A DNA stretch of 64,000 nucleotides from Luteipulveratus mongoliensis (GTDB lineage Bacteria > Actinomycetota > Actinomycetes > Actinomycetales > Dermatophilaceae). Location: the NCBI RefSeq assembly GCF_001190945.1, contig NZ_CP011112.1, positions 2,604,001 through 2,668,000 on the forward strand, written 5' to 3'. Shown piece after piece: positions 49,332 through 60,692 of the stretch (the stretch's first letter is position 1; each line of letters opens with the position of its first letter). Position numbers and translations under genes: made by a program. The notes below the pieces were generated by a model. The model had not been told where the DNA came from. It saw only the letters and a list, made by a program, of their open reading frames with translations, and made no database searches.

Positions 49332-50094
49332 TGCGTAGAGCGCGCGCAAGATCGGCGGCGACTTCGCGGACGTGCTCGGCGGCCGCGTGTGCAGCGGGGC
49401 GGGTGAATCGCTCGGTCGGGCCGGACACCGAGAGCGCAGCGTGCAGGCCGGCAGACGGTACGACCGCGGCCACGCAGCGGACGCCGAGCTCCTGTTCCTC
49501 CTCGTCGAACGCGAAGCCCTGTCGGCGTACGACGTCCAGCTCTGTGCTCAGGGCAGGCACCGTCACGAGGGTCTTGGGTGTCGAGGGCTTCAACGGGGCT
49601 CCCTCTAGGAGCCCGGTCGCCTGCGGCGCCGGCATGGAGGCCAGGACGGCCTTGCCAACGGCTGTGCTGTGCAAGGGAACTCGGCGCCCGACCTCGGCAA
49701 AGATGCGCAAGGAGTGCGGCGACGGGCTCTGCGCGATGTAGACCATCTCGTGGCCCTGGAGGACGGCGAGGTTGACGGTCTCGCCGCACAGCGCCGTGAG
49801 CCGGGCGGCATAGATCTGCCCGACGGCCGCGAGCGAGCGCTCGCCGGCGTCGGCCAGACGTACGGTCGCGGGGCCCATCGCGTAGCGCCGCTCGTTGTCC
49901 TGGCGCACATAGCCGCGCTCGGCGAGCGTGGCGAGCAGTCGGTGCACGGTGCCGAGCGGGAGACCGGTGGCGCGTACGACCTCGCTGACGCCCATCGGCG
50001 TACCGCCGCTCAACGCCTCCAGCACGTCGAGCGCACGGTCGACGGATTGCACGCCGGTACGCCGGACGGAGGGTTCGGCTGCAGGTTCGCTCAT
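49327..50094 (-). CDS. IclR-family transcriptional regulator of the glycolate/glyoxylate operon
   Basis: A 255-aa regulator. The N-terminal winged HTH is ALDVLEALSGGTPMGVSEVVRATGLPLGTVHRLLATLAERGYV. The effector domain contains SLRIFAEVGRRVPLHSTAVGKAVLA and ELGVRCVAAVVPS. The ATG overlaps the glcF stop (ATGA), so it is made from the same transcript as malate synthase and glycolate oxidase. It probably controls this operon in response to glyoxylate or a related acid, as IclR proteins do elsewhere (inference). Confidence 0.92.
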   Translation of the reverse strand: MSEPAAEPSVRRTGVQSVDRALDVLEALSGGTPMGVSEVVRATGLPLGTVHRLLATLAERGYVRQDNERRYAMGPATVRLADAGERSLAAVGQIYAARLTALCGETVNLAVLQGHEMVYIAQSPSPHSLRIFAEVGRRVPLHSTAVGKAVLASMPAPQATGLLEGAPLKPSTPKTLVTVPALSTELDVVRRQGFAFDEEEQELGVRCVAAVVPSAGLHAALSVSGPTERFTRPAAHAAAEHVREVAADLARALRS

Positions 50095-51443
50095 GCGGTG
50101 CGCCTCTTGGTCAGGGCGTCTGGTGCGAGGCCGCGAATCGATGCGTCGAGCACTTCGGCGGTGTGTGCGAGGGCCATCTGGTGACCGAGGCCGGTGATCG
50201 CCGACGAGATCTGCATGAGACACCCAGGATTGGCCGTGACGAGCAGCTCGGCCCCGGTGGCCAGCACGTTGCGTGCCTTGCGCTCGCCGAGCTCTTTGGC
50301 CGGTTCGGGTTGCAGGATGTTGTAGACGCCGGCTGAGCCGCAGCAGAGTGCGGCGTCGGCGATCTCCTTGACCTCGAGCTGCGGGATCCCGGCGAGCAGC
50401 TCACGCGGCTGGCTACGGATGCCCTGCGCATGACCGAGATGGCAGGCGTCGTGGTAGGCCACCGTGAGTGGGATCGGGTGGCGGATCGCGCGTGGTCCGA
50501 GCTCGACGAGCACCTCGGACAGATCGCGGACCTTCGCACGAAAGGCCTCGACCCGAGAGCTCGCGACGCCTGTGGGCTCCTCGTCATCGGACAGCAGGAA
50601 CTCGTAGTCCTTCATGGCGCTGCCGCAACCGGCGGAGTTGACGACGACGAAGTCCACACCGGCGCGCTCGAACGTCTCGATCGTCTTGCGGGCAAAGGAC
50701 TTTGCTTCGTCCTCGCGACCACTGTGGCTGCTCAGCGCACCGCAACATCCTTGGGACGGGGGCACGACGACCTCGCACCCCTCGGCCGCCAGCACGCGGG
50801 CGGTCGCTGAGTTGACGCCCGGGAAGAACTCGCGCTGGACACACCCGGTGAGCAGGGCCACGGTCGCGCGCTTCTCGCCCTGCGCGGGGATGCGCTGGGG
50901 GAGCGGCTCTCGCGCTCCGAGAGACGGGGCGAGCTGCTGCATGGCCGCGACGTGCGGCGAGAGTCGCTCGACCAGGCCGCTGCGCCGCAGCCAGCGGTCC
51001 ACGCCGGTCCGCTGCGTCAGACGCAGGGGGCCTCGGATCGCGCGAAGCCGACGGGGATACGGGAAGAGCGCGAATATTGCTGCGCGCAAAGCCTTTTCGC
51101 TGGCCGGACGCTCGTGGTTCCGCTCCACCTGGGCCCGCGTCTGCTCGATGAGGCGGTCGTACTGGACGCCTGAGGGGCACGAGGTCACACAGGCCATGCA
51201 GCCCAGACAGGCATCGAAGTGCCCCACCATCTCGTCGGTGAGTGGCTCGCCCTCCAGCCCGGTCTTCATCAGGTGGATACGACCGCGTGGGCTGTCCATC
51301 TCCTCGCCCCACAGCGAGTAGGTCGGACACGTCGTCAGACAGAACCCACAGTGCACGCAGTCGTCGATCAGCTCCTGGCTGGGCGGGTGATGGTCGTCGA
51401 ACGCGCCGATGCCCGGCATGCCCACATCCACAGGGCCCCTCAT
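50091..51443 (-). CDS. glcF: Glycolate oxidase iron-sulfur subunit
   Basis: A 450-aa GlcF-type protein. Two 4Fe-4S motifs are present, CVHCGFCLTTCPTYSLWGEE and CLGCMACVTSCPSGVQYDRL. Two CCG domains follow (CEVVVPPSQGCCGALSSHSG with NSAGCGSAMKDYE, then CHLGHAQGIRSQPRELL with CCGSAGVYNI). It passes electrons from the GlcDE flavin subunits to the quinone pool at the membrane. The start overlaps the glcE stop by 1 nt. Confidence 0.93.
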   Translation of the reverse strand: MRGPVDVGMPGIGAFDDHHPPSQELIDDCVHCGFCLTTCPTYSLWGEEMDSPRGRIHLMKTGLEGEPLTDEMVGHFDACLGCMACVTSCPSGVQYDRLIEQTRAQVERNHERPASEKALRAAIFALFPYPRRLRAIRGPLRLTQRTGVDRWLRRSGLVERLSPHVAAMQQLAPSLGAREPLPQRIPAQGEKRATVALLTGCVQREFFPGVNSATARVLAAEGCEVVVPPSQGCCGALSSHSGREDEAKSFARKTIETFERAGVDFVVVNSAGCGSAMKDYEFLLSDDEEPTGVASSRVEAFRAKVRDLSEVLVELGPRAIRHPIPLTVAYHDACHLGHAQGIRSQPRELLAGIPQLEVKEIADAALCCGSAGVYNILQPEPAKELGERKARNVLATGAELLVTANPGCLMQISSAITGLGHQMALAHTAEVLDASIRGLAPDALTKRRTA

Positions 51444-52657
51444 CAGATGCCTCCTACGAAACGGCCTGGTGCCAAACGGTTCTCAGGGTCGAACTCGTGC
51501 TTGACGCGGCGCATCAGATCGAGGCCGTCGACCGGACCCCACACGTCGAGGTGAGGCTTGATATGCGGGGGTGCGTCGAGCACCACCAGCGCGCCGCCGG
51601 TCCGTGCGGTGAGGGCACGCAGTGCGGCGATCGCTCGTATGACGTCCTCCGGAACTTCCGTCAACGTCGAGGCGTAGAGCACGCCGACGCCGGCTGAGCC
51701 TCGGATGTGCAGGCCGAGATCGACTGCAGCCTGGGCGATCTCGGGCACTGAGGAGATCTGACAGGTGATCTTCAAGAGCGTACGTCGACCGGCCGCGTCA
51801 CCCGGGTAGCCAGTGACCTTCGTCGGGGGCTCGTGATGGATCACTGCGGAGGAGCCGAGGAACGCAGCCGCCCGGTTGGCGCGATTCAGGACACCTTGTG
51901 CAGTGCCCTCCAGCAGCAGCGACACCGTAGTCGTCCGATGCGGGGCGGCGTCGATCTCGACGGCCGCTGGGACCACTTGGGAACGTACGGCAGCGGAGAT
52001 GAACGCAGCCGACGCGAAAGGCGACTGCGCCTCGACGGTGACCCACGTCGCCGCCGCCGGCACCGGGTGAAGCCGGAAGGTCGCCTCGGTGATCACCGCG
52101 AGAGTCCCGAACGAACCGATGATGAGCTTGCCCAGGTCGTAGCCAGCGACGTTCTTGACAACCTTGCCGCCGGCTTTCGCGATGACCCCGTCGGCGCGGA
52201 CAACGGTCACACCGATGAGCAGGTCGCGCACCGTGCCCAGGGCCATCCGGCGAGGACCGCTGGGGTTGCTGGCAATCAGTCCGCCGACGGTCGTGCCGGG
52301 CACGACCTCGTCCACTCCCAGTCGCTGCCCCGCGTCAGCGATGGTGGCGTCCACCTCCGCCAACGACGTGCCCGCTTGCGCCGACGCGATCAGGTCGCCG
52401 GCGGCGTGCTCGATGACGCCGGACATGTGGCCGAGGTCGAGGACGAGGTCACAGCGTGTTGGAGGGTTGCCCCAGGTGGACTTGGTGCCGGCACCCCGAA
52501 CGACGACCGAAAGGTGTTGGGCCGCCGCGACTTTCATGACTGCGGAGACCTGAGCAGTGCTGGTGGGCCGAGCAACATAGGAAGGTAGGACACCGTCGAC
52601 GACGTCAGCATCGGTGGCGTCATGTAGCTCGACGCGCGGAATGGCACTGGCCGGCAT
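51443..52657 (-). CDS. glcE: Glycolate oxidase FAD-binding subunit
   Basis: A 404-aa FAD-linked oxidase (PCMH-type). LSVVVRGAGTKSTWGNPPTR is the pyrophosphate-binding segment, and VPGTTVGGLIASNPSGPRRM and GKVVKNVAGYDLGKLIIGSFGTLAVITEATFRL are diagnostic for GlcE. It works with GlcD and GlcF to oxidise glycolate to glyoxylate. It overlaps both neighbours by 1 nt (TGATG). Confidence 0.92.
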   Translation of the reverse strand: MPASAIPRVELHDATDADVVDGVLPSYVARPTSTAQVSAVMKVAAAQHLSVVVRGAGTKSTWGNPPTRCDLVLDLGHMSGVIEHAAGDLIASAQAGTSLAEVDATIADAGQRLGVDEVVPGTTVGGLIASNPSGPRRMALGTVRDLLIGVTVVRADGVIAKAGGKVVKNVAGYDLGKLIIGSFGTLAVITEATFRLHPVPAAATWVTVEAQSPFASAAFISAAVRSQVVPAAVEIDAAPHRTTTVSLLLEGTAQGVLNRANRAAAFLGSSAVIHHEPPTKVTGYPGDAAGRRTLLKITCQISSVPEIAQAAVDLGLHIRGSAGVGVLYASTLTEVPEDVIRAIAALRALTARTGGALVVLDAPPHIKPHLDVWGPVDGLDLMRRVKHEFDPENRLAPGRFVGGI

Positions 52658-54126
52658 CAGAACACCTCAGCGACGCCGGCAGCCTGCAGCGGGTGCTCAC
52701 CCTGGTGCTTGCCAGGACGCTCGCCGCACAGTCGCGGAGTCGGATAGATCTTGCCGGGGTTGGAGATCCCGGCCGGGTCGAAGGCACATCGGACGAGCTG
52801 CATCGTGTCGAGGTCGGCGGCGGTGAACATCTTGGGCATGTGCTTCGCCTTGTCCGAGCCGACGCCGTGCTCACCAGTGATGGAGCCGCCGTGTGCCAGG
52901 CACAGGTCGAGGATGGCTCCCGAGAGGTCCTCTGCCTGGTCGCCCTGACCCGGCACGGACTCGTCGAACAGCACCAGGGGGTGCAGGTTGCCGTCGCCGG
53001 CATGAAACACGTTGGCGACCCGGATGCCTCGTTCGTCGGCAAGCCGGGTCATCTCGCGCAGCACCTCGGGCAAGGCGGTGCGCGGGATCACGCCGTCCTG
53101 GACGATGTAGTCGGGACTGATCCGACCGACGGCCGCGAAGGCCGACTTGCGGCCCCGCCAGATCGCGGCGCGCTCGTCATCATCGGCGGCGACCCGATGC
53201 TCGAAGGCGTGCGATTCTCGACAGAGCCGCTCCACCTCGGCGAACTCGTGCTCGACCTCCTCTGCTGCGCCATCGAGCTCGACGATCAGGACGGCTCCGG
53301 CCCCATCGGGGTAGTTGCAGGAGACCGCTGCTTCCGCCGCCTCGATCGCCAGCGCATCCATCATCTCGATGGCCGCCGGGACGATGCCCGAGCCGATGAT
53401 GGCCGATGTGGCCGCACCGGCGTCGTCGGTGCTGTGGAAGCCGGCCAGCAAGGTCTGCACCGACTCCGGGGAGCGTACGAGCCGCACGGTCACGCTCGTC
53501 GCGACACCGAGAGTGCCCTCGGAGCCGACGACGGTGCCGAGCAGGTCGTAGCCGGGAGCATCGGGCGCGCGGGTGCCCAACGTGACTGAATCCCCTTGCG
53601 GCGTCACGAGATCCACGGACAGGACGTGGTTGGACGTGAAGCCGTACTTCAGGCAGTGGGCGCCGCCGGAGTTCTCCGCGACGTTGCCGCCGATCGAGCA
53701 GATCTGCTGGCTGGACGGGTCGGGAGCGAAGTAGTAGCCATGGGGTCGGGTGGCCTGCGAGACGGCCAGGTTGATGACCCCCGGGTCAACGACGGCGCGC
53801 TGGTCCTGCGGCGCGACCTCGCGGATGTCGCGCAGCTGCGAGGTCACGATCAGTACGCCATCGGCGTGGGGGAGTGCGCCGCCGGACAGTCCGGTGCCTG
53901 AGCCTCGGGCGACGAACGGCACGCCCTCGTCCGCACAGGCGGCCACCGTCGTACGGACATGCTCGGCGGAGCCGGCCAGGACCACGAGAGCCGGGATGAC
54001 GCGGTAGTGCAGGAGGCCGTCGCACTCGTAGGTGCGCAGCCGGGTCCGGTCGGTGACCAGGGCTGCCTCGGGCAGCTGAACGCGCAAGCGCTCCAGCACC
54101 CTGGCCACCGATCCGGTGTCGGTCAC
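52657..54126 (-). CDS. glcD: Glycolate oxidase FAD-linked subunit
   Basis: A 489-aa FAD oxidase. The FAD-binding type 4 motif is VPFVARGSGTGLSGGALP, and CSIGGNVAENSGGAHCLKYG and YDLLGTVVGSEGTLGVATSVTVRL follow. The C-terminal FAD-linked oxidase domain has NVFHAGDGNLHPLVLFD and GGSITGEHGVGSDKAKHM. It produces glyoxylate, the substrate of the malate synthase encoded 4 nt upstream. GTG start. Confidence 0.94.
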   Translation of the reverse strand: MTDTGSVARVLERLRVQLPEAALVTDRTRLRTYECDGLLHYRVIPALVVLAGSAEHVRTTVAACADEGVPFVARGSGTGLSGGALPHADGVLIVTSQLRDIREVAPQDQRAVVDPGVINLAVSQATRPHGYYFAPDPSSQQICSIGGNVAENSGGAHCLKYGFTSNHVLSVDLVTPQGDSVTLGTRAPDAPGYDLLGTVVGSEGTLGVATSVTVRLVRSPESVQTLLAGFHSTDDAGAATSAIIGSGIVPAAIEMMDALAIEAAEAAVSCNYPDGAGAVLIVELDGAAEEVEHEFAEVERLCRESHAFEHRVAADDDERAAIWRGRKSAFAAVGRISPDYIVQDGVIPRTALPEVLREMTRLADERGIRVANVFHAGDGNLHPLVLFDESVPGQGDQAEDLSGAILDLCLAHGGSITGEHGVGSDKAKHMPKMFTAADLDTMQLVRCAFDPAGISNPGKIYPTPRLCGERPGKHQGEHPLQAAGVAEVF

Positions 54127-54130
54127 GACG

Positions 54131-55729
<1,599 letters not shown>

Positions 55730-55738
55730 AGACATCTC

Positions 55739-55755
55739 TTTCCATGATGCGGAAA
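55739..55755. promoter_or_regulatory. TTTCC-N7-GGAAA dyad at the aceB leader
   Basis: TTTCCATGATGCGGAAA is a perfect inverted repeat overlapping the aceB ribosome-binding region. A further TGGAAA half site lies at 55771-55776. IclR-type regulators often bind such TTTCC/GGAAA dyads, so this is a candidate target of the operon's own IclR protein. Confidence 0.42.
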
Positions 55756-55836
55756 CATTGGCTCGCTTCGTGGAAAGGCTAACAGTCGTGCCGTCCCATG
55801 TCGCGACCGTCTCGCGCATCGCCGAGAGACTGGGGC

Positions 55837-56817
55837 CTAACGCCAGCCGCGGCGATCGGCGAGCAGGCCGACGAAGTCATGCGCGTACAACAGCTGGTGC
55901 TGCCGCATGGCTGGCAGGCACCCGGGCAGGGGAGGCCGGCCCTGCTCCGCGAGGAAGTAGACGACAAGGTTGGCGAGGAACGCGTCGATGTTGTCGGCGG
56001 CGGCATCGGCGACCAGTGGGCGTTGCGTCCACCGGGAGATATCCAAGCCCTGTCGGTGTGCCATGGGCAGCAACCCCACGAAGTCGATCCAGACCGGACC
56101 TCGGGTCAGCCAGTTCCAGTCGAGCAGGACGGCTCGGCCCGCATCGTCGATGAGAAGGTTGTCGGGACGCAGGTCGTTGTGCACCAGCGCATCCCCCTCG
56201 GACGTGCTGATGTGGTCTGCGAGTCCGACGATGTCCGGCCCGTACTCGGCCAGGACCTCGTCCAGCCAGGTGGGTTCGTGCTCGGCGGGTCGGGTGAACC
56301 GCCGGGCGCGCAGGGCCTCGCGAGTCTGTACAGCGGATGACGACGGAGCTCCGTGGCCGTACTGGCGGACGGTGAGATCTGCCCCTATATCGGCGATGCC
56401 CACGTCGATGACCGACTGATAGGCAGCGTCGAGATCCGTTGCGGTCCAAGGGATTCCGGGCATCCGTCCAGGGATGAAGTCGACAGCAAGGCCAACCCAG
56501 CCGTCGATCTCAAGCTGGCCGGCGAGCCGCGCGTGCGGCACGGAGTCCGGAAGGTGAGCGAGGACGTACGCCTCCTGCCGCAAGGCCCGTACGGGGAAAT
56601 CCAGCCAGGGCGGAGCAACCTTCGCAAACACCGCGCGACCGTCGGCAAGAGCGACGCGACCGGCGTAGTGCGAGCCGAAACCGGAGCCAACGGGCGTGGA
56701 GGCGCCGACAACCGGTGCACCGACGACCTCACCGAGCAGCTGCGTCACCGTGGGCGGGACCTGGTCCCAGGTGATCCGCTCCGAGGTGCGGGTGTAGTCC
56801 ACGCCGGTCGAGTCCAT
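55837..56817 (-). CDS. Aminoglycoside phosphotransferase (APH)-fold kinase
   Basis: A 326-aa APH-family protein. ALADGRAVFAKVAPPWLDFPVRALRQEAYVLAHL is the N-lobe with its Lys and Glu. The catalytic loop is DALVHNDLRPDNLLIDD (HxDxxxxN), followed by AVLLDWNWLTRGPVWIDFVG, the metal-binding equivalent of DFD. Probably a small-molecule kinase. Resistance is not implied by the fold, and the substrate is unknown. Confidence 0.85.
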   Translation of the reverse strand: MDSTGVDYTRTSERITWDQVPPTVTQLLGEVVGAPVVGASTPVGSGFGSHYAGRVALADGRAVFAKVAPPWLDFPVRALRQEAYVLAHLPDSVPHARLAGQLEIDGWVGLAVDFIPGRMPGIPWTATDLDAAYQSVIDVGIADIGADLTVRQYGHGAPSSSAVQTREALRARRFTRPAEHEPTWLDEVLAEYGPDIVGLADHISTSEGDALVHNDLRPDNLLIDDAGRAVLLDWNWLTRGPVWIDFVGLLPMAHRQGLDISRWTQRPLVADAAADNIDAFLANLVVYFLAEQGRPPLPGCLPAMRQHQLLYAHDFVGLLADRRGWR

Positions 56818-56886
56818 GGCTCGCACTGTGCCCGAACCGTCGCCCGGGCCGCCAACGGATTCCACGCCCGCCGACCGGATCCCGGC

Positions 56887-59115
56887 TCAGGCGTCGGCGA
56901 CGTCCGTGGTCAGCGCGGCGGGGCGTTCAGGTGCAAGCTCGATGACCTCCGTCGTGGTCACGTGCAGCACCCGCGCCGTAGCGATGTCGAAGAACAGCCC
57001 GGCGACCGTCACCCGACCCGCGGCGGCGGCTCGACCGACGATGGGGTGACGCCCGAGCCGGCTCAGCTGTGTTGCGACGTTGACCATCGCGAGCTGATCG
57101 ACCTCGTTGAACCCGCTCCCGCGGGCCTGCCTCCCGACCGGATGGCCGGCGAGGTGAGCGGTCATCGACTGTTGTCCATGTGTCAGCCAGGCGCCGATCG
57201 CAGGGTCGTCCGTGCCCTCGGCGAGGGCCTGCATGGCGCCGCAGCCGGAGTGTCCACAGACCACGACCGACGTGACCCCGAGCTTGTCGACGGCGAAGGC
57301 GAGTGCGGCGTCGACCGACGTGTCGTCGCCATTCGTGTGGTCCGGGACGAGGTTGCCAACGTTGCGAACCGTGAACAGGTCGCCCGGTCCCGTGGTGGTG
57401 ATGAGGTTGGGCACGACCCGAGAGTCGGCACACGTGAGGAACAGTGAGTCCGGGGACTGCGACGTGGCCAACGGCCGCAGGAGAGACCGCACTCGGCGGG
57501 CGTCACGGCGGTGGAACAGGTCGACCCCGTCCAGCACCGGACGCAGGGCATGCGGCACCCGTCGAGCCAGCTCGAGCGAGGACGACCCTTCCGTACGCCG
57601 CTGCCACCCTGGCGTCGGCGGCACAGGCTCGTCGTCGCGGCGAGGCGGTCGTTGGTCGACGGTCTCGAGCCTCGGGTGCCCGTGCTCCTCGACGGTCACC
57701 GTGCCTCCTCGTGCCCGATGCTGGTCCGCCCAGTCCGAAAGAGCTTGGGACGCAGGGTGATCCAGGTAGTCGACGTCCAGATCGACCACGACATCGGTCG
57801 ACGGTGGGACCGAGCGCAGGGCGGCGGTGAGGCGCGGGAGCGACAGGAACGAGCAGGAGCCCTCGATGGCGACCTGCCAGCGCTCGGCGCCGAGCTGCTC
57901 GACCCGGATCTGGGCTCGAACGACCCGGCTCAGCAGGATGACGACCGCGAGCGCGAGGCCGATGCCGACCCCCTCGAGCAGGTTGAGGAACACCACGCCG
58001 AGCAGGGTGACGACGTAGACGAGGAGATCGCCCGTGCGGCTGGCGAGCGAGATGTCACGGGGTTTGACGAGCTGGGCACCGATCACGATGAGCAGGCCCG
58101 CGAGCGCCGCGAAGGGGACCTGCTCGATCAGGGCCACGCCGACGATCGAGAAGGCTATGACCCAGACGCCGTGCAGGATCGTTGAGCCCCGCCCGACCGC
58201 ACCGGCCTGCACGTTGGCCGAGCTGCGCACGATGACTCCTGTCACCGGGAGGCCGCCGACCATGCCCGAGGTGATGTTTGCCGCGCCCTGACCCATCAGC
58301 TCGCGGTCGAAGTCCGTCCGAGGACCGTGATGCAGCTTGTCGATCGCCACGGCGGACAGCAGTGACTCCACGCTCGCCACGAGGGCAACGGTCAGGACGC
58401 CGATCGCGAACGAGCTCCACGCACCATCCGGGATCTGCGGCAGGCTGACCGCGTCAAGGATCGACCCGTCGAGTGCAACCCTGCGGACCGACGGTTGCAG
58501 GAGCACGGCTGCGAGCGTCACCCCGACGACGGCCACGAGAGGTCCCGGCACCCGGCGTGCACTCGCCGGTGCGTGCCGCCAGCCGATCAGGATCGCGATG
58601 ACCGCGAGTCCGGTGGCGAGCTCTGCGACCTCGAGCCCGCTCACGCTGCGTGGCAGCGTGGCGATGTTGTCCCAGGCGGTGCTCTGAGAGGCGGCCCCGA
58701 GCAGCACGTGGACCTGCTGAAGCATGATCGTGAGACCGATCCCGGCAAGCATGGCGTGCACGACGACGGGCGAGATCGCCAGAGCGGCCCGGGCCACGCG
58801 ACTCGCGGCGAGCAGGAGCTGGACGACTCCGGCACATGCCGTGACAGCGCACGTGGTTCGCCAGCCGAACTCCGAGATCAGTGACGCGACGATCACGGTG
58901 AGGCCGGCGGCCGGGCCACTGACCTGGAGCGGGGATCCTCCGAGATAGCCGGCCACGATGCCTCCGACAGCGGCGGCGACCAGTCCGGCCATCACCGGTG
59001 CTCCTGAAGCGACGGCAATGCCCATGGACAAGGGCACGGCCACGAGGAAGACGACGAGCGACGCCGCGAGGTCGGCGCGGAATGGAGACGAGGTGGGTGC
59101 AGGCAGAGCTGTCAT
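56887..59115 (-). CDS. SulP anion transporter fused to a beta-carbonic anhydrase
   Basis: A 742-aa fusion. Residues ~10-400 are a SulP membrane domain (VPLSMGIAVASGAPVMAGLVAAAVGG, then LQVSGPAAGLTVIVASLI, then GQGAANITSGMVGGLPVTGVIVRSSANV). Residues ~430-510 are STAS-like. Residues ~545-740 are a beta-carbonic anhydrase with zinc ligands CADSR and HSGC. Such fusions are thought to couple bicarbonate import or export to CO2 hydration. ATG 59115 has GGAGG upstream. The spacer to the next gene is AT-richer and probably holds divergent promoters. Confidence 0.93.
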   Translation of the reverse strand: MTALPAPTSSPFRADLAASLVVFLVAVPLSMGIAVASGAPVMAGLVAAAVGGIVAGYLGGSPLQVSGPAAGLTVIVASLISEFGWRTTCAVTACAGVVQLLLAASRVARAALAISPVVVHAMLAGIGLTIMLQQVHVLLGAASQSTAWDNIATLPRSVSGLEVAELATGLAVIAILIGWRHAPASARRVPGPLVAVVGVTLAAVLLQPSVRRVALDGSILDAVSLPQIPDGAWSSFAIGVLTVALVASVESLLSAVAIDKLHHGPRTDFDRELMGQGAANITSGMVGGLPVTGVIVRSSANVQAGAVGRGSTILHGVWVIAFSIVGVALIEQVPFAALAGLLIVIGAQLVKPRDISLASRTGDLLVYVVTLLGVVFLNLLEGVGIGLALAVVILLSRVVRAQIRVEQLGAERWQVAIEGSCSFLSLPRLTAALRSVPPSTDVVVDLDVDYLDHPASQALSDWADQHRARGGTVTVEEHGHPRLETVDQRPPRRDDEPVPPTPGWQRRTEGSSSLELARRVPHALRPVLDGVDLFHRRDARRVRSLLRPLATSQSPDSLFLTCADSRVVPNLITTTGPGDLFTVRNVGNLVPDHTNGDDTSVDAALAFAVDKLGVTSVVVCGHSGCGAMQALAEGTDDPAIGAWLTHGQQSMTAHLAGHPVGRQARGSGFNEVDQLAMVNVATQLSRLGRHPIVGRAAAAGRVTVAGLFFDIATARVLHVTTTEVIELAPERPAALTTDVADA

Positions 59116-59287
59116 GGGTCCTCCAGGGGGAGGGGCGGGGGAGGGCAGACATCCTTGTCTTGCCTGCCTCCAACGCGAAGACACTCGCTTGAGTTCGCTT
59201 AAAAGGCAAAGGTTTTCGCCTGACTTGTTCAAGATATAGACGGTCGATAAATCGCCTTGTGACTGATGTCATAGAGCGCGCGGACTG

Positions 59288-60610
59288 ATGAGATTTGGGG
59301 ATTCCGCGATACGAGCGGACCCTCGGAGAGTGACCGAACCCGCTGCGCTGCGCGACATCTGTGACGACGATGTCGTCGCGAGCCCACCCTCCAACGCGCA
59401 TGTTCGCCTCGCGCTGCTGGCGTTGGCCATGGGCGGTTTCGGGATCGGCACGACCGAGTTCGTCACCATGGGCCTGCTTCCCCAGATCGCGGACGGGGTC
59501 GACATCGACATCCCGACCGCGGGTCACGTCGTCGCGTCGTACGCCATCGGTGTCGTCGTGGGTGCCCCGACGATCGCGGCACTCGCGGCGCGGCTGCCCC
59601 GCTGGAAGGTGCTGATCTGGCTGATGGTGCTGTTCGCCGTCGGCAACCTCGCCTCGGCACTCGCGCCGTCGTACCCCATCCTCATGATCGGCCGGTTCGT
59701 CGCCGGAGTCCCGCACGGTGCGTTCTTCGGGATCGGGTCCGTCGTCGCCGCGTCTCTCGTCCCTGCTCATCGGCGGACCTGGGCCGTCGCGATGATGCTC
59801 GCTGGTCTGACCGTGGCCAATATCGTCGGCGTCCCGGTCGCCACGCTCCTCGGTCAACGGGCTGGCTGGCAGTGGCCGTACGCCCTCGTCGCCGCCATCG
59901 CGGTCGTGACCGTTGTCGCGCTCATCGCCTGGGTGCCCCGGCAGCAGGGAGACCCGAGCGCCACGGTCGCCGCCGAGCTGAGAAGCCTCCGCCGCGTGCA
60001 GGTGTGGCTCGCGCTCGGCATCGGCACGGTCGGCTTCGGAGGGATGTTCGCGACGTTCTCCTACATCGCGCCGACGATGACCGACCTCGCGGGCTTCTCC
60101 GAGGACGCGGTGCCACTCATCCTCGTCGTCTACGGCATCGGCATGACGACCGGCGCGATGATCGCCGGACGCATTGCCCAGCACGGTCTGATGCGCGGAA
60201 TCTTCTTCTCATTGCTGGCGATTGCGCTGCTGCTCGCCATCTTCGGCTTCGCTGCGCAGCATCAGGTGACGGCGGTCCCGGCGGTGTTCCTGCTCGGACT
60301 CGTGCCGACCATCCTCGTGCCGATGCTGCAGACCCGGCTGATGGACGTCGCACACGAGGGCCAGTCGCTCGCCGCCGCTCTGAACCACTCGACTCTCAAC
60401 ATCGCCAACGCGCTCGGCGCCTGGCTCGGCAGCGTGGTGCTGGCGGCCGGCTACGGCTATGAGTGGCCGAGCCGGCTCGGTGCCGGGCTGGCCGTGCTCG
60501 GCCTGCTGGTGGCGGGCTACTCGGCGTGGCTCGGCCGCCGGCCCTCGACCTACGACGGAGCCGGGTTCGCGACCGAAGGTCCCACGGCCGCAGCCGCAGA
60601 GTCCTCGTAG
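59288..60610 (+). CDS. MFS transporter (AraJ/PbuE/Cmx-like, DHA1)
   Basis: A 440-aa, 12-helix major facilitator protein. [28 protein letters not shown] and [30 protein letters not shown] match the AraJ/YdhP sugar-efflux and chloramphenicol-exporter branch. [25 protein letters not shown] is the family motif B region. No good ribosome binding site precedes ATG 59288, and the conserved part starts near residue 39, so a later start is possible. It is divergent from the SulP-carbonic anhydrase gene. Confidence 0.87.
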   Translation: MRFGDSAIRADPRRVTEPAALRDICDDDVVASPPSNAHVRLALLALAMGGFGIGTTEFVTMGLLPQIADGVDIDIPTAGHVVASYAIGVVVGAPTIAALAARLPRWKVLIWLMVLFAVGNLASALAPSYPILMIGRFVAGVPHGAFFGIGSVVAASLVPAHRRTWAVAMMLAGLTVANIVGVPVATLLGQRAGWQWPYALVAAIAVVTVVALIAWVPRQQGDPSATVAAELRSLRRVQVWLALGIGTVGFGGMFATFSYIAPTMTDLAGFSEDAVPLILVVYGIGMTTGAMIAGRIAQHGLMRGIFFSLLAIALLLAIFGFAAQHQVTAVPAVFLLGLVPTILVPMLQTRLMDVAHEGQSLAAALNHSTLNIANALGAWLGSVVLAAGYGYEWPSRLGAGLAVLGLLVAGYSAWLGRRPSTYDGAGFATEGPTAAAAESS

Positions 60611-60692
60611 CCGGGCGACGGTCGGGGCCATGGCCGCAGGCATGGGAGACTGGGTCGATCCCGCCGACGACTCTTCTTCGAGGTACAAGCCT

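Noticed and set aside
58454-60184. 576-codon minus-strand open frame over the SulP and MFS region
   Set aside because: Residues are dominated by Arg/Asp/Gly as expected from antisense GC-rich DNA, and it spans two real genes on different strands.
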